A DNA stretch of 64,000 bases, from contig CAWDMN010000085.1 of NCBI GenBank assembly GCA_963803155.1, positions 62,001 to 126,000 on the forward strand. The letters run 5' to 3'. Both the position numbers and the translations under genes were made by a program. Below the pieces are notes generated by a model, which ran no database searches, was not told the DNA's origin, and saw nothing but the letters and a program-made list of their open reading frames with translations. Shown here one piece after another: positions 43,628-51,162 of this stretch. The stretch is from CAWDMN01 sp963803155 (GTDB lineage Bacteria; Acidobacteriota; Terriglobia; Versatilivoradales; Versatilivoraceae). The first letter of the stretch is position 1. Every line of letters begins with the position of its first letter.

Positions 43628-45745
43628 ATGAAATGGTCTGAGCAAGCTACAGGCATCAGGCGAAGAGAATTCATTCAGGTGTTGGGGGTGGCTGGTTCCA
43701 GTTTGATGGTTCCAAGCCTGTTTGGGGAATCCAAGGGGAGCGAAAAATTAAAAATTGCCAATATGATTGGAAAGATCAAAACGGAGACCAGCAAAGCTCC
43801 TCTCGCTGGCGCCACTTGGTACACCGCGGAAGCATCAGGAGATGGTTTTAGTTATCAGTTTTCACCCGGCTTCCTGGAAAAGGCAAGATACTTGGCCGCT
43901 GACATGCTGCTGGACGGCAAGAACCTGCTCGTGTTTTCCATCATCTTAAAAGAAGGGGAAAAAGGGCGCAGTTTCCGTTATATGTTTGGGGGGTTGCCTC
44001 AGTGTTCCTACCGCGTTCGTCTTTCATTGGAGATGGTGGATCAGCGCCGCTGGAGGATGGATCGGGAAGGGGCTTTCCTGAAGCCGATGTGCGGAGGCGA
44101 CCGGGTCGACCTTGCCAAGGTGGACCGGATGGAACTCACCATTTTGCACAAACGTCCTGGCGCTGTGCGTTGGTGCATGACTCCCTTGCAAGCTGTCTCG
44201 GAGGAAATTGAAAAGATCGCGCAACCCTTGCTTCCCAAAGGAAAGCTGCTGGACGAATTGGGTCAAAGCACCCTCCATGATTGGCCGGGCAAAACCCGCG
44301 GCATCGTTGAACTCAAGAAGCGCATTCAATCTCAATGGGAGAATGTCTCGAAAAGCTCCTGGCCCGAGGAGTTCTCGCGCTGGGGTGGGTGGAAGGCCCG
44401 AAAACTCACCAGCGGCAGCGGATTCTTCCGCACCCACAATGATGGGAAACGCTGGTGGCTGGCGGATCCCGATGGCTATGCTTACTGGTCCGCCGGTCTC
44501 GATTGTGTCCGAGTCGATACTGACGCGCGTTTTAACGGTTTGGAATCCGCCTTGACCTGGCTGCCGGATCCAAAAGGAGAGTTTCAAGATATTTTCCGGA
44601 ACGATGAACGCGAACATGCGGGAGAAAAATATATCAATTATCTAGCCGCCAACATCATTCGATCCTTGGGGCGCGAGGGCTGGCGCGACAAGTGGGCCAA
44701 GATTGCCCTGTCCGAAATGAAGAAATTGCGCTTCAACACGGTGGCCAACTGGTCTGAGTGGAAATTTGCCAAGTCTGCCGGCTTTCCCTATGTCCGGCCC
44801 CTGAATTTCCAGGCCAAGCGCTGTGGCTGGGTTTACCGCGATTTCCCGGATGTTTATCATTCCGACTTTGAGGCCGATGCAGCCCAGTACGCCGCTGAAT
44901 TGTCGGATACGGCTGATGATCCTGCCTTCATTGGCTATTTCCTGATGAATGAGCCGACCTGGGGTTTCTCATCCGAATTGCCCGCGGTAGGCATGCTCTA
45001 CAATACTCCTCAGTGTCCAACCCGGCTCGAATTGGCGCGGCATTTGAAATCAAAATACACTGATGATCAAGCCCTGGCCGCCCAATGGAAAATGCCCGCC
45101 ACCTTTGCCAAAGTGGAGTCCGGCAAATGGCAGGGAATCTTCACCAAGGAAGCTTTGGATGACCTTCAGGATTTCACGGTCTTAATGGTGGAACGCTACT
45201 TCAAAACCATTTCCGCGGCTTGCCGCAAAGTGGATCCCAACCACTTGAATCTTGGCATGCGTTGGGCCGGGATTCCTCCCACCTGGGCTGTGCGGGGGAT
45301 GAAATTTTTCGATGTGTTCAGTTTGAACTGTTATCGGGAAAAGCTGCCGCGCGAGGAAGCCGAAAAGATTCACGAGATGCTGAAAATGCCGGTGATGGTG
45401 GGCGAATACCATTTTGGCGCGCTGGATGTCGGTTTGCCAGCTTCCGGGATTGGTCATTTGAAGAACCAGACCGACCGCGCTAAGGCATACCGGGTCTATT
45501 TGGAAGACGCGGCTGCGGATCCTTACTGCGTGGGGGTTCACTGGTTTACTCTCTATGACCAGTCTGCCATCGGCCGATTCGATGGAGAATGCTACAACAT
45601 CGGTTTCCTGGATGTCTGTAACCGTCCATATGATGAGATTGGCAACGCTGCCATTGCCAGCCACGAGCGAATGTATCAAGTGGCGGAGGGCAGCGCGGCG
45701 CCTTTTGCCGATGCTCCCGAATATCTTCCTCTGCTGTTTTTGTGA
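43628..45745 (+). CDS. Tat-exported agarase-like glycoside hydrolase (clan A, GH50-like)
   Basis: 705 aa. The leader TGIRRREFIQVLGVAGSSLM has a twin-arginine type motif. Residues about 60-230 are an N-terminal beta-rich domain. The barrel starts GFFRTHNDGKRWWLADPDGYA, very like GH50 agarases (G-F-F-x...W-x-x-D-P-D-G). The acid/base Glu is in IGYFLMNEPTWGF and the nucleophile Glu probably in MVGEYHFGALD, both clan A patterns; MRWAGIPP and HWFTLYDQSA also fit. Function: hydrolysis of beta-1,4-galactan-type polysaccharides such as agar or porphyran; specificity is inferred. GAGGAG precedes the ATG at 43628 by about 7 bases; the open frame starts earlier (43481) in non-coding DNA. A single gene. 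Confidence 0.8.
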   Translation: MKWSEQATGIRRREFIQVLGVAGSSLMVPSLFGESKGSEKLKIANMIGKIKTETSKAPLAGATWYTAEASGDGFSYQFSPGFLEKARYLAADMLLDGKNLLVFSIILKEGEKGRSFRYMFGGLPQCSYRVRLSLEMVDQRRWRMDREGAFLKPMCGGDRVDLAKVDRMELTILHKRPGAVRWCMTPLQAVSEEIEKIAQPLLPKGKLLDELGQSTLHDWPGKTRGIVELKKRIQSQWENVSKSSWPEEFSRWGGWKARKLTSGSGFFRTHNDGKRWWLADPDGYAYWSAGLDCVRVDTDARFNGLESALTWLPDPKGEFQDIFRNDEREHAGEKYINYLAANIIRSLGREGWRDKWAKIALSEMKKLRFNTVANWSEWKFAKSAGFPYVRPLNFQAKRCGWVYRDFPDVYHSDFEADAAQYAAELSDTADDPAFIGYFLMNEPTWGFSSELPAVGMLYNTPQCPTRLELARHLKSKYTDDQALAAQWKMPATFAKVESGKWQGIFTKEALDDLQDFTVLMVERYFKTISAACRKVDPNHLNLGMRWAGIPPTWAVRGMKFFDVFSLNCYREKLPREEAEKIHEMLKMPVMVGEYHFGALDVGLPASGIGHLKNQTDRAKAYRVYLEDAAADPYCVGVHWFTLYDQSAIGRFDGECYNIGFLDVCNRPYDEIGNAAIASHERMYQVAEGSAAPFADAPEYLPLLFL

Positions 45746-45897
45746 TTTGGGGGAGCACAGTACCTCAGAACAATGGTGGCTCAAATCACAAACGATCAAG
45801 ATGCGGAGCAGATTCCCCTTGGCTGCCCCATGCCGTCGATTTTTTGCGGAGCAACTTATGCCAACACGGCTGGCATTGCAGGAGGATGAAGAGGGGA

Positions 45898-45977
45898 TGA
45901 TGGAGTCGGCCTGCCCTCAGGCCGTTTGAGCAAGCTTGGCCAACTCAGGCGGGGTGAGGGCGCCCCGCCTCTATCCG
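45898..45977. repeat. Dispersed hairpin repeat (GGCCTGCCCTCAGGCC type), copy 2
   Basis: GGCCTGCCCTCAGGCC is a hairpin, followed by GGCGGGGTGAGGGCGCCCC. It matches the copy at 37322-37405 over about 75 bases and lies between the agarase-like and SDR genes. No gene or promoter recognised here. Confidence 0.6.
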
Positions 45978-46002
45978 CGCTGTTTTCTGGGGAGCATCTA
46001 CT

Positions 46003-46797
46003 ATGGATCTTGGGCTTCGCGACAAAGTGGCTTTGATTACCGGCGGCAGCATGGGAATTGGACTGGCTGTGGCCGAAGGGCTGGCGCGAGAGGGAGTTCA
46101 TCTGATTCTCTCGGCCCGGGATGCTGAGCGGCTGCAGGAAGAGGCCAACGGGCTGGAATCCCGCTACGGGATCAAGGCGCTTGCCATTCCCGCCGATGTC
46201 TCCAAAGTGGAAGAAATCCGGCGTCTGGTGGAAGAATCGCAAAGGGCATTCCACGGCGTCGACCTCTTATTTAGCAATGCGGGAACCGGCAGCAGAGAGA
46301 CAATTCTCGAAGCTCCGGATGAAAAATGGCAGTACTACTGGGACCTGCAGGTGATGGCTTCAATTCGGCTGGCTCGGGGGATCATCCCGCTGATGCGCCT
46401 CCGGAGCGGAGGCGTGATTCTGCACAATGCTTCCATTTGTGCCAAGCAGCCGATTGGCTACGAACCCATTTACAATGTGACAAAAGCCGCCTTGATGATG
46501 TTTTCCAAATGCCTTGCCAACGAAGTAATTGGAGACAACATCCGCGTCAATTGCATCAATCCTGGTTTGATCCGAACGGCAGGTTGGGAAGAGGCGGCTA
46601 AACAGGAAACCCAAGGGACGGAGAAGCGTTGGGAACAATTCCTCGATGAGATTGCCCAAAAGCATGCCCCCATCGGCCGTTTTGCCACTCCGGGCGAATT
46701 GGCTAATTTTATCGTTTTTCTCTTTTCTCCGCGGGCCAGCTATTGTGTGGGAAGCAGCTTTTACGTAGATGGCGGCTGGCTGAATGTCGTCGCTTGA
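46003..46797 (+). CDS. Short-chain dehydrogenase/reductase
   Basis: 264 aa cytoplasmic NAD(P)-dependent oxidoreductase. The cofactor loop is ALITGGSMGIGLAVAEG (TGxxxGIG). NAG appears at about residue 93 (LLFSNAGTGS). The catalytic Ser is in LHNASICAKQP and the YxxxK pair in PIYNVTKAAL. INPGLIRTAGW and the C-terminal YVDGGWLNVV complete a classical SDR. No signal peptide. Weak ribosome binding site (GGGGAGCAT). It is the next gene on the plus strand after an agarase-like hydrolase, so a role in sugar or uronate metabolism is plausible. The specific substrate cannot be read from sequence. Confidence 0.92.
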   Translation: MDLGLRDKVALITGGSMGIGLAVAEGLAREGVHLILSARDAERLQEEANGLESRYGIKALAIPADVSKVEEIRRLVEESQRAFHGVDLLFSNAGTGSRETILEAPDEKWQYYWDLQVMASIRLARGIIPLMRLRSGGVILHNASICAKQPIGYEPIYNVTKAALMMFSKCLANEVIGDNIRVNCINPGLIRTAGWEEAAKQETQGTEKRWEQFLDEIAQKHAPIGRFATPGELANFIVFLFSPRASYCVGSSFYVDGGWLNVVA

Positions 46798-47027
46798 TCC
46801 ATGAAGGCGCGCCTGCAAGCCTGGACTTTGAGAGTGCAGCCATGAGAGGCCGCTTTTTCAAACCGGGTGTTTTCCGCCCGGGGGAGGCCGTGAAACCTCA
46901 GAACCGCGCCAATTTCATCCATACAAGTTCAAAAGTGTCAGCTTATTTTGCACATTCCAAAAGCATAATTTCTGCCCGATCCCCAATCTTCGATTGCGTT
47001 TTTTTTCCTGATTGACAAGGAGCTATT

Positions 47028-48605
47028 ATGAAAATGCAGATCATTTCTAATTTCTTTCTAGCGCTGCTCTTGTTCGTGCCCAGCCGCTATTGCTGGGCCG
47101 CCAGCTATTATTTGAACAGCGAAAAGGGGGATGACACCAAGACGGGCAAATCCCCCTCCAACGCCTGGCGCACGTTGGAACCCCTTAACAAAATGGTTTT
47201 CAAGCCGGGAGACAAAATCCTGTTTGCCTCGGGTTCGCGGTATAGCGGGCAATTCTCCCCTAATGGGTCCGGACAAAAAAACGCTCCAATTACCGTCAAT
47301 CTGTACGGGGGAAAAGAAAAGGCGCGGATTGATGCCCAGGGAGAGTTCGAAGCGCCCTTGTTACTACGGAATGTGGAATATTGGAAAGTCAGTAATCTGG
47401 AGCTTGCCAATGATGACCCGGCCCTAAAGACGAGACGGTATGGGGTTCTTGTTCAGGCCGAAAACTGCGGGACGCTGCATGACATCCAGCTCACGGATTT
47501 ATTTGTTCATGATGTTCGGGGTTCACTTAAGAAGAACGACCGCAAGGAAGGGTTTGGAATACTCTGGGAAAACTGGGGCGACAAGGTGCAAAGCCGTTTT
47601 GATGGTCTTCTAATCGAAAATTGCCATTTGCTCCGATGCGATCGCAGCGGGATCGGCGGTTGGAGCGGGCATCAGGACCGCCGTTCGGATCTCTGGTTTC
47701 CTAGTCTGCATGTAGTGATACGCAAAAATTTGCTCGAGGATATTGGCGGGGATTGCATTAAGCCGGAAGGGTGCGATGGCGCGTTGATCGAGTACAACCG
47801 GGTCTATGGGGGCAGGCGGAGAGCCAGGGATGCCGCGGCGGGGATATGGCCTTGGGCTTCCGACAATACGGTTATTCAGCATAATGAAGTCTCCGGAATT
47901 AAGGGGACCTTTGATGGGCAGGCCTTTGATTCAGACGACAATTGCCGGAATACGCTCTTCCAGTACAACTACACCCATGATAATGATGGAGGATTCATGC
48001 TGATCTGTAGTGTGGGAATGCAAAGCAAGGAGGGCCAGGTGACTTATGTGGGGCTGGAAAACACCGTCGTTCGCTACAATATCTCACAGAACGATGGAAA
48101 TGGAGGGACTCCCCCCTACGAGCGCCGGCCGCGCATCATTCATATCGCTGGCCCGGCGCGCAATACGCATTTTTACAACAATGTTTTCTTTGTGGGGAAA
48201 GAAATCAAAACGTATTTCGTTCACAATACCATTTACAACAACTGGGCCGAAGATGTCTATTTTACGAACAACATCATCATAGCCGAGGGCGAATTGAAGT
48301 ATGATCTGGGCAAGAAAACTCGCTTTGAGTTCCGGAAAAATGTCTATATGGGGAATCATGTTGCGCCCCCCGTAGATGCTGAAGCGCTCAATCTGGATCC
48401 ACTATTGCTCGGAGCTGGAACCGGCAAGATTGGCCTCGACACATTGAAGGGATATCAGCTGAAAGCCAATTCCGCCTGTGTTGGTGCCGCTCTTCCAATC
48501 CCTTCGCCCGGGGATAAGGATTTTTGGGGCAATCCGTTGCCACCCGGCGGTCCCACCTGTGTAGGAGCGCATGAATTCAAAGGGGCAAGCAATTCTCGAA
48601 AATAA
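47028..48605 (+). CDS. Secreted right-handed parallel beta-helix protein
   Basis: 525 aa. Signal peptide residues 1-24 (FFLALLLFVPSRYCWA). The mature start AASYYLNSEKGDDTKTGKSP is the typical N-cap of PVC and Bacteroidota beta-helix proteins. The repeats (NVEYWKVSNLELAND, HDIQLTDLFVHDVRG, DGLLIENCHLLRCDRSGI, IRKNLLEDIGGDCI, VIQHNEVSGIKG, LFQYNYTHDNDGGF, TVVRYNISQNDGNGG) are coil turns with Asn ladders. The fold is that of pectate lyases and related polysaccharide lyases or hydrolases. A catalytic site is not certain; DGGFMLICS and DSDDN are candidates. AAGGAG precedes the ATG by 5 bases. Likely extracellular polysaccharide degradation. Confidence 0.8.
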   Translation: MKMQIISNFFLALLLFVPSRYCWAASYYLNSEKGDDTKTGKSPSNAWRTLEPLNKMVFKPGDKILFASGSRYSGQFSPNGSGQKNAPITVNLYGGKEKARIDAQGEFEAPLLLRNVEYWKVSNLELANDDPALKTRRYGVLVQAENCGTLHDIQLTDLFVHDVRGSLKKNDRKEGFGILWENWGDKVQSRFDGLLIENCHLLRCDRSGIGGWSGHQDRRSDLWFPSLHVVIRKNLLEDIGGDCIKPEGCDGALIEYNRVYGGRRRARDAAAGIWPWASDNTVIQHNEVSGIKGTFDGQAFDSDDNCRNTLFQYNYTHDNDGGFMLICSVGMQSKEGQVTYVGLENTVVRYNISQNDGNGGTPPYERRPRIIHIAGPARNTHFYNNVFFVGKEIKTYFVHNTIYNNWAEDVYFTNNIIIAEGELKYDLGKKTRFEFRKNVYMGNHVAPPVDAEALNLDPLLLGAGTGKIGLDTLKGYQLKANSACVGAALPIPSPGDKDFWGNPLPPGGPTCVGAHEFKGASNSRK

Positions 48606-48791
48606 TGCATTTGTTGCCGACATCCACCGGCGCGCGTTGTTTGCGCGTCCGGCGCAAAAGGCTGGAGAGGTTTTCATTTGTTGAAGCGAGGCGTGGGCTT
48701 TTAGCCAGGTGGCCAGGTTCCACCACGTCTCGTAAAATGCACTCTGCGTGGCTTCGGATGGGTGCTGATTAGGGACCACATGACTTGTGAG

Positions 48792-49709
48792 CTATTTCCC
48801 AATGAAACCTTGTTTTCGCATCCAGGCCTCACAAAGTTTGGGCCAGCCGGAAAGGACTGGATCCTTGGGCGCCAGACCGTAGCCATGCCCGCCATGCCCG
48901 AAGATATGCATTTCCGCCGGAACTTTGGCTTTGCGCAAGGCCAGGTAAAAGAGAATGCTGTTTTCTGGGAGTACCGGATCATCGTCAGAATAAATCATGA
49001 AGGTGGGAGGAGTCATCGTCGTGACTTGTGTTTCATTGGAGAGAGACTCCACCAGTTTCAGGTCGGGGTCGCTTCCGAGCAGTGCCGTGCGAGAGCCACG
49101 ATGAGCATATTCGGTTCGGAAGGAAATGACCGGATAAATCAGGATCATGAAATTGGGACGGCAGCCGGCGCGCTCGATGAGATCCGTTGCCGCGGGATTG
49201 CCTCCTTCAAAATGAGTTCCCGCCGTAGAGGCCAAGTGTCCGCCTGCCGAAAATCCCATAATACCGATTTTTTCCGGGTCAACTCCCCATTCCTTCGAAC
49301 GTGCTCGCACGGTTCGGATGGCGCGTTGGGCATCCAACAGCGGGACGGGATGCCGGTACCCCGAGCCGTCCCATTTCCCGATTCGGTATTTCAGAACAAA
49401 GGCATTGACTCCAAATGAATTGAACCAGCGAGCCACCTGGACTCCCTCATGGTCCATGGCCAAGGCTTGATATCCGCCCCCGGGACAGACGACAACTGCG
49501 GCAGAAGTGTTGGTCTCCCGGGGTGCTAGGAAGAGAGTCAGAGTGGGCTTGTCAGCCTCCTGCTCACCACGGGCCAGCGGCGCTCCCTCCGGCCAGAGCA
49601 GGACAACCGGAGCTGTTTGATTCTCCGCCGCCCGCAGTACCGCCATATTCAAAGCAAGAATTGTGCTCATCATCAGCAAAATAAAAACCAGTCTCGATCT
49701 TTGTCGCAT
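48792..49709 (-). CDS. Secreted alpha/beta hydrolase, acetyl-xylan-esterase-like
   Basis: 305 aa. Signal peptide residues about 1-27 (LVFILLMMSTILALNMAVLRAA). Esterase motifs: VVVCPGGGYQALAMDHEG (oxyanion region H/PGGGY type), GIMGFSAGGHLAS with the nucleophile Ser of GxSxG, DDDPVLPENS (Asp) and HIFGHGGHGYGLA (His), giving the full catalytic triad. Such enzymes remove acetyl groups from plant polysaccharides. The ATG at 49709 has AGGAG 7 bases upstream. The reported frame could extend to a TTG at 49727. It is convergent with the beta-helix gene (187-base gap). Function fits the hydrolase-rich region; specificity inferred. Confidence 0.9.
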   Translation of the reverse strand: MRQRSRLVFILLMMSTILALNMAVLRAAENQTAPVVLLWPEGAPLARGEQEADKPTLTLFLAPRETNTSAAVVVCPGGGYQALAMDHEGVQVARWFNSFGVNAFVLKYRIGKWDGSGYRHPVPLLDAQRAIRTVRARSKEWGVDPEKIGIMGFSAGGHLASTAGTHFEGGNPAATDLIERAGCRPNFMILIYPVISFRTEYAHRGSRTALLGSDPDLKLVESLSNETQVTTMTPPTFMIYSDDDPVLPENSILFYLALRKAKVPAEMHIFGHGGHGYGLAPKDPVLSGWPKLCEAWMRKQGFIGK

Positions 49710-49849
49710 GAGTCTCTCCTGTTTCAATCTTCCGAGTGCAATTACCGATTCCTGAAATTAAATTGAAAATGAAGGCCAAGCATTCCTGGCAGAATGCCTG
49801 GCCATTTTATAACGATCCGGTGGCTTCGGATACTATCTTTCGCTGTAAT

Positions 49850-49900
49850 GGGTGTAATTCAAAGTGCGATAGGGTGAACCAGTCGTGTTGATCGGCTGAA
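49850..49900. mobile_element. Left end of a MITE-family element, interrupted by an integron cassette
   Basis: GGGTGTAATTCAAAGTGCGA at 49850 and GGTGAACCAGTCGTGTTGAT match the left half of the 7129 copy, as far as CGGCTGAA (49893-49900). The rest of the repeat, AGCGATAGCCGGGAGGGCGA, resumes at 50891. In between is the 987-bp cassette. The rejoined flanks have the same spacing as the intact copy. No right terminal repeat was found. Confidence 0.75.
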
Positions 49901-49957
49901 CGCTAGCGCTCACCCGCGCGCGTCAGCGCGTCGGGTGCAGCGCATAGTTAGATTTGC
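49899..49957 (-). other. attC recombination site of the integron cassette
   Basis: On the minus strand the site begins ATCTAAC (R'') and continues TATGCGCTGCACCCGACGCG, then CGCGCGGGTGAGCGCTAGCG, ending at the crossover G/TT. GCGCT-G-CACCCG pairs with CGGGTG-AGCGC, leaving one extra G unpaired, as in folded attC sites. When the cassette is circularised, the 3' end G joins the TTAGAT at the cassette start. This gives R' GTTAGAT, the exact complement of ATCTAAC. It is about 57 bases long, near the short end of known attC sites. Confidence 0.85.
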
Positions 49958-50887
49958 TGCAGCTGCCATGGAGCAACACTCCTGCTCAGGCGTCGTCGTA
50001 CGCGAGCGAGGCGGAAAAACCGCGGTGGGCTTGGGCCTGGGAAAGCAGCGCGTTGGCCTTGGCCTCAAATGTCTGCACGGCGTCGGCGCCCGCAGCAAAG
50101 CGGGTTGGCGGCTCCTCGAGCGCGACGAGCTTCACGAGGGCGTGGGCGAGTTTGGCGGGGTCGCCGCCTTGCTTCCCATCCATGCTCTTCCAAGCCGCGA
50201 CGATTTCCTTCGTCTTCTCCGCATAGTCGTCGATGGAGGGCTTGGCGTACGTCGTCGAGTCGTTGGTGAGCAGCTCGGTACGGAAAAAACCAGGCTCGAC
50301 CAGCATCGTGCGGATTCCGAAGGGTGCAATCTCTGGCGTGAGAGATTCCATCCACCCCTCGATACCGAACTTCGCAGCAGCATACGCTGTACAGAACATT
50401 TGACCGGCGATGCCCGCGGTCGAGGAGATGGTGACCACCAGGCCGGAACGCTGCTTGCGCATCACGGGCAGAGCGGCGCGAGTGACACTCATCGGCCCGA
50501 ACAGCAGCGTCTCGATTTGATTGCGAACCTGGTTGGGGCTTAGCTCCTCGAAGAAGCCGGCGAAGAAGTTGCCCGCGTTGTTGACCAGGATGTCGATTCG
50601 GCCGAATTTCGCGACGGCGGCCTCGACTGCTGCCTGCGCATCCTGTGGGTGAGTAACGTCGAGTTTGATTGCCAGCAGGTTGTCGTGATAGCCCACCGCG
50701 GCCGCGACCTTCGCAACATCGCGACCGGTGGCGACAACGGCGTGGCCGGCGGCCAAGGCGGCCTTGGCGATGTCGACGCCCATGCCTCGACCAGCACCGG
50801 TGATAAGCCAAACTTTCTTTTCAGTCATGACATGTTCCTCATTTGGGCCACGAGCGACAAGATCGAAACGTAGCCGTGCAAATCTAA
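49901..50887 (-). mobile_element. Integron gene cassette (987 bp) inserted outside an integron
   Basis: The boundaries are at G/TT on the gene strand: CGCTTAG/TTAGATTTGC upstream and GCTAGCG/TTCAGCCGAT downstream. Joining the host ends gives CGGCTATCGCTTAG-TTCAGCC, which aligns base for base in length with CGGCCATTTCTCAA-TTCAGCC in the uninterrupted repeat at 7129. One gene and one attC fill it. There is no integrase or other cassette in the window. A secondary-site insertion by an integron integrase explains all of this. Confidence 0.85.
49986..50828 (-). CDS. Cassette-borne short-chain dehydrogenase/reductase
   Basis: 280 aa. WLITGAGRGMGVDIAKAAL (cofactor loop), NNAGNFFAGFF, VTISSTAGIAG (Ser) and AYAAAKFGIEGW (YxxxK) define a classical NAD(P)-dependent SDR. 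LDVTHPQDAQAAVEAAV is typical of proteobacterial enzymes. The ATG at 50828 has GAGG 9 bases upstream; the frame extends to 50945. Codon use and composition are clearly richer in G+C than the neighbours, supporting transfer. No signal peptide. It is the only gene of the cassette, and its stop lies 29 bases before attC, as usual for cassettes. The substrate is unknown. Confidence 0.92.
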   Translation of the reverse strand: MTEKKVWLITGAGRGMGVDIAKAALAAGHAVVATGRDVAKVAAAVGYHDNLLAIKLDVTHPQDAQAAVEAAVAKFGRIDILVNNAGNFFAGFFEELSPNQVRNQIETLLFGPMSVTRAALPVMRKQRSGLVVTISSTAGIAGQMFCTAYAAAKFGIEGWMESLTPEIAPFGIRTMLVEPGFFRTELLTNDSTTYAKPSIDDYAEKTKEIVAAWKSMDGKQGGDPAKLAHALVKLVALEEPPTRFAAGADAVQTFEAKANALLSQAQAHRGFSASLAYDDA

Positions 50888-51035
50888 CTAAGCGATAGCC
50901 GGGAGGGCGAGGCTCCCGCCGAGCCGGTCTGGGCAGAGATGGCACACGCCATGCGAAGTGGCCCGCCGGGCGGAGTCCGCCTTAGCAGGAGGCTCGCCCT
51001 CCCCTTGAGCCGCTAGTTGGAGGCGGGATGCCCTT
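50888..51035. repeat. Right part of the interrupted repeat plus partial second repeat
   Basis: GCGATAGCCGGGAGGGCGAG continues the MITE module broken by the cassette. GGGCGGAGTCCGCC and AGGAGGCTCGCCCTCC add hairpins. At 51016-51035 there is GAGGCGGGATGCCCTTATCC, a reverse piece of the 37322 repeat family. No gene is seen in this part. Confidence 0.55.
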
Positions 51036-51162
51036 ATCCAGCTCTCCGCTTTGCACCGTGAGGGTACGGCGCTCCATCAAGCCTGTTTTCCCTCTCCGTG
51101 CGTGCGACCCCGCAGGTGTGGCTCCTCATTGGTTGACTCCCATAGTCCGGGTCGAAGTCCCG

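Noticed and set aside
49850..51035. Cassette viewed as an ordinary IS or phage insertion
   Set aside because: No transposase or integrase, no target duplication; the G/TT boundaries and foldable attC fit an integron cassette instead.
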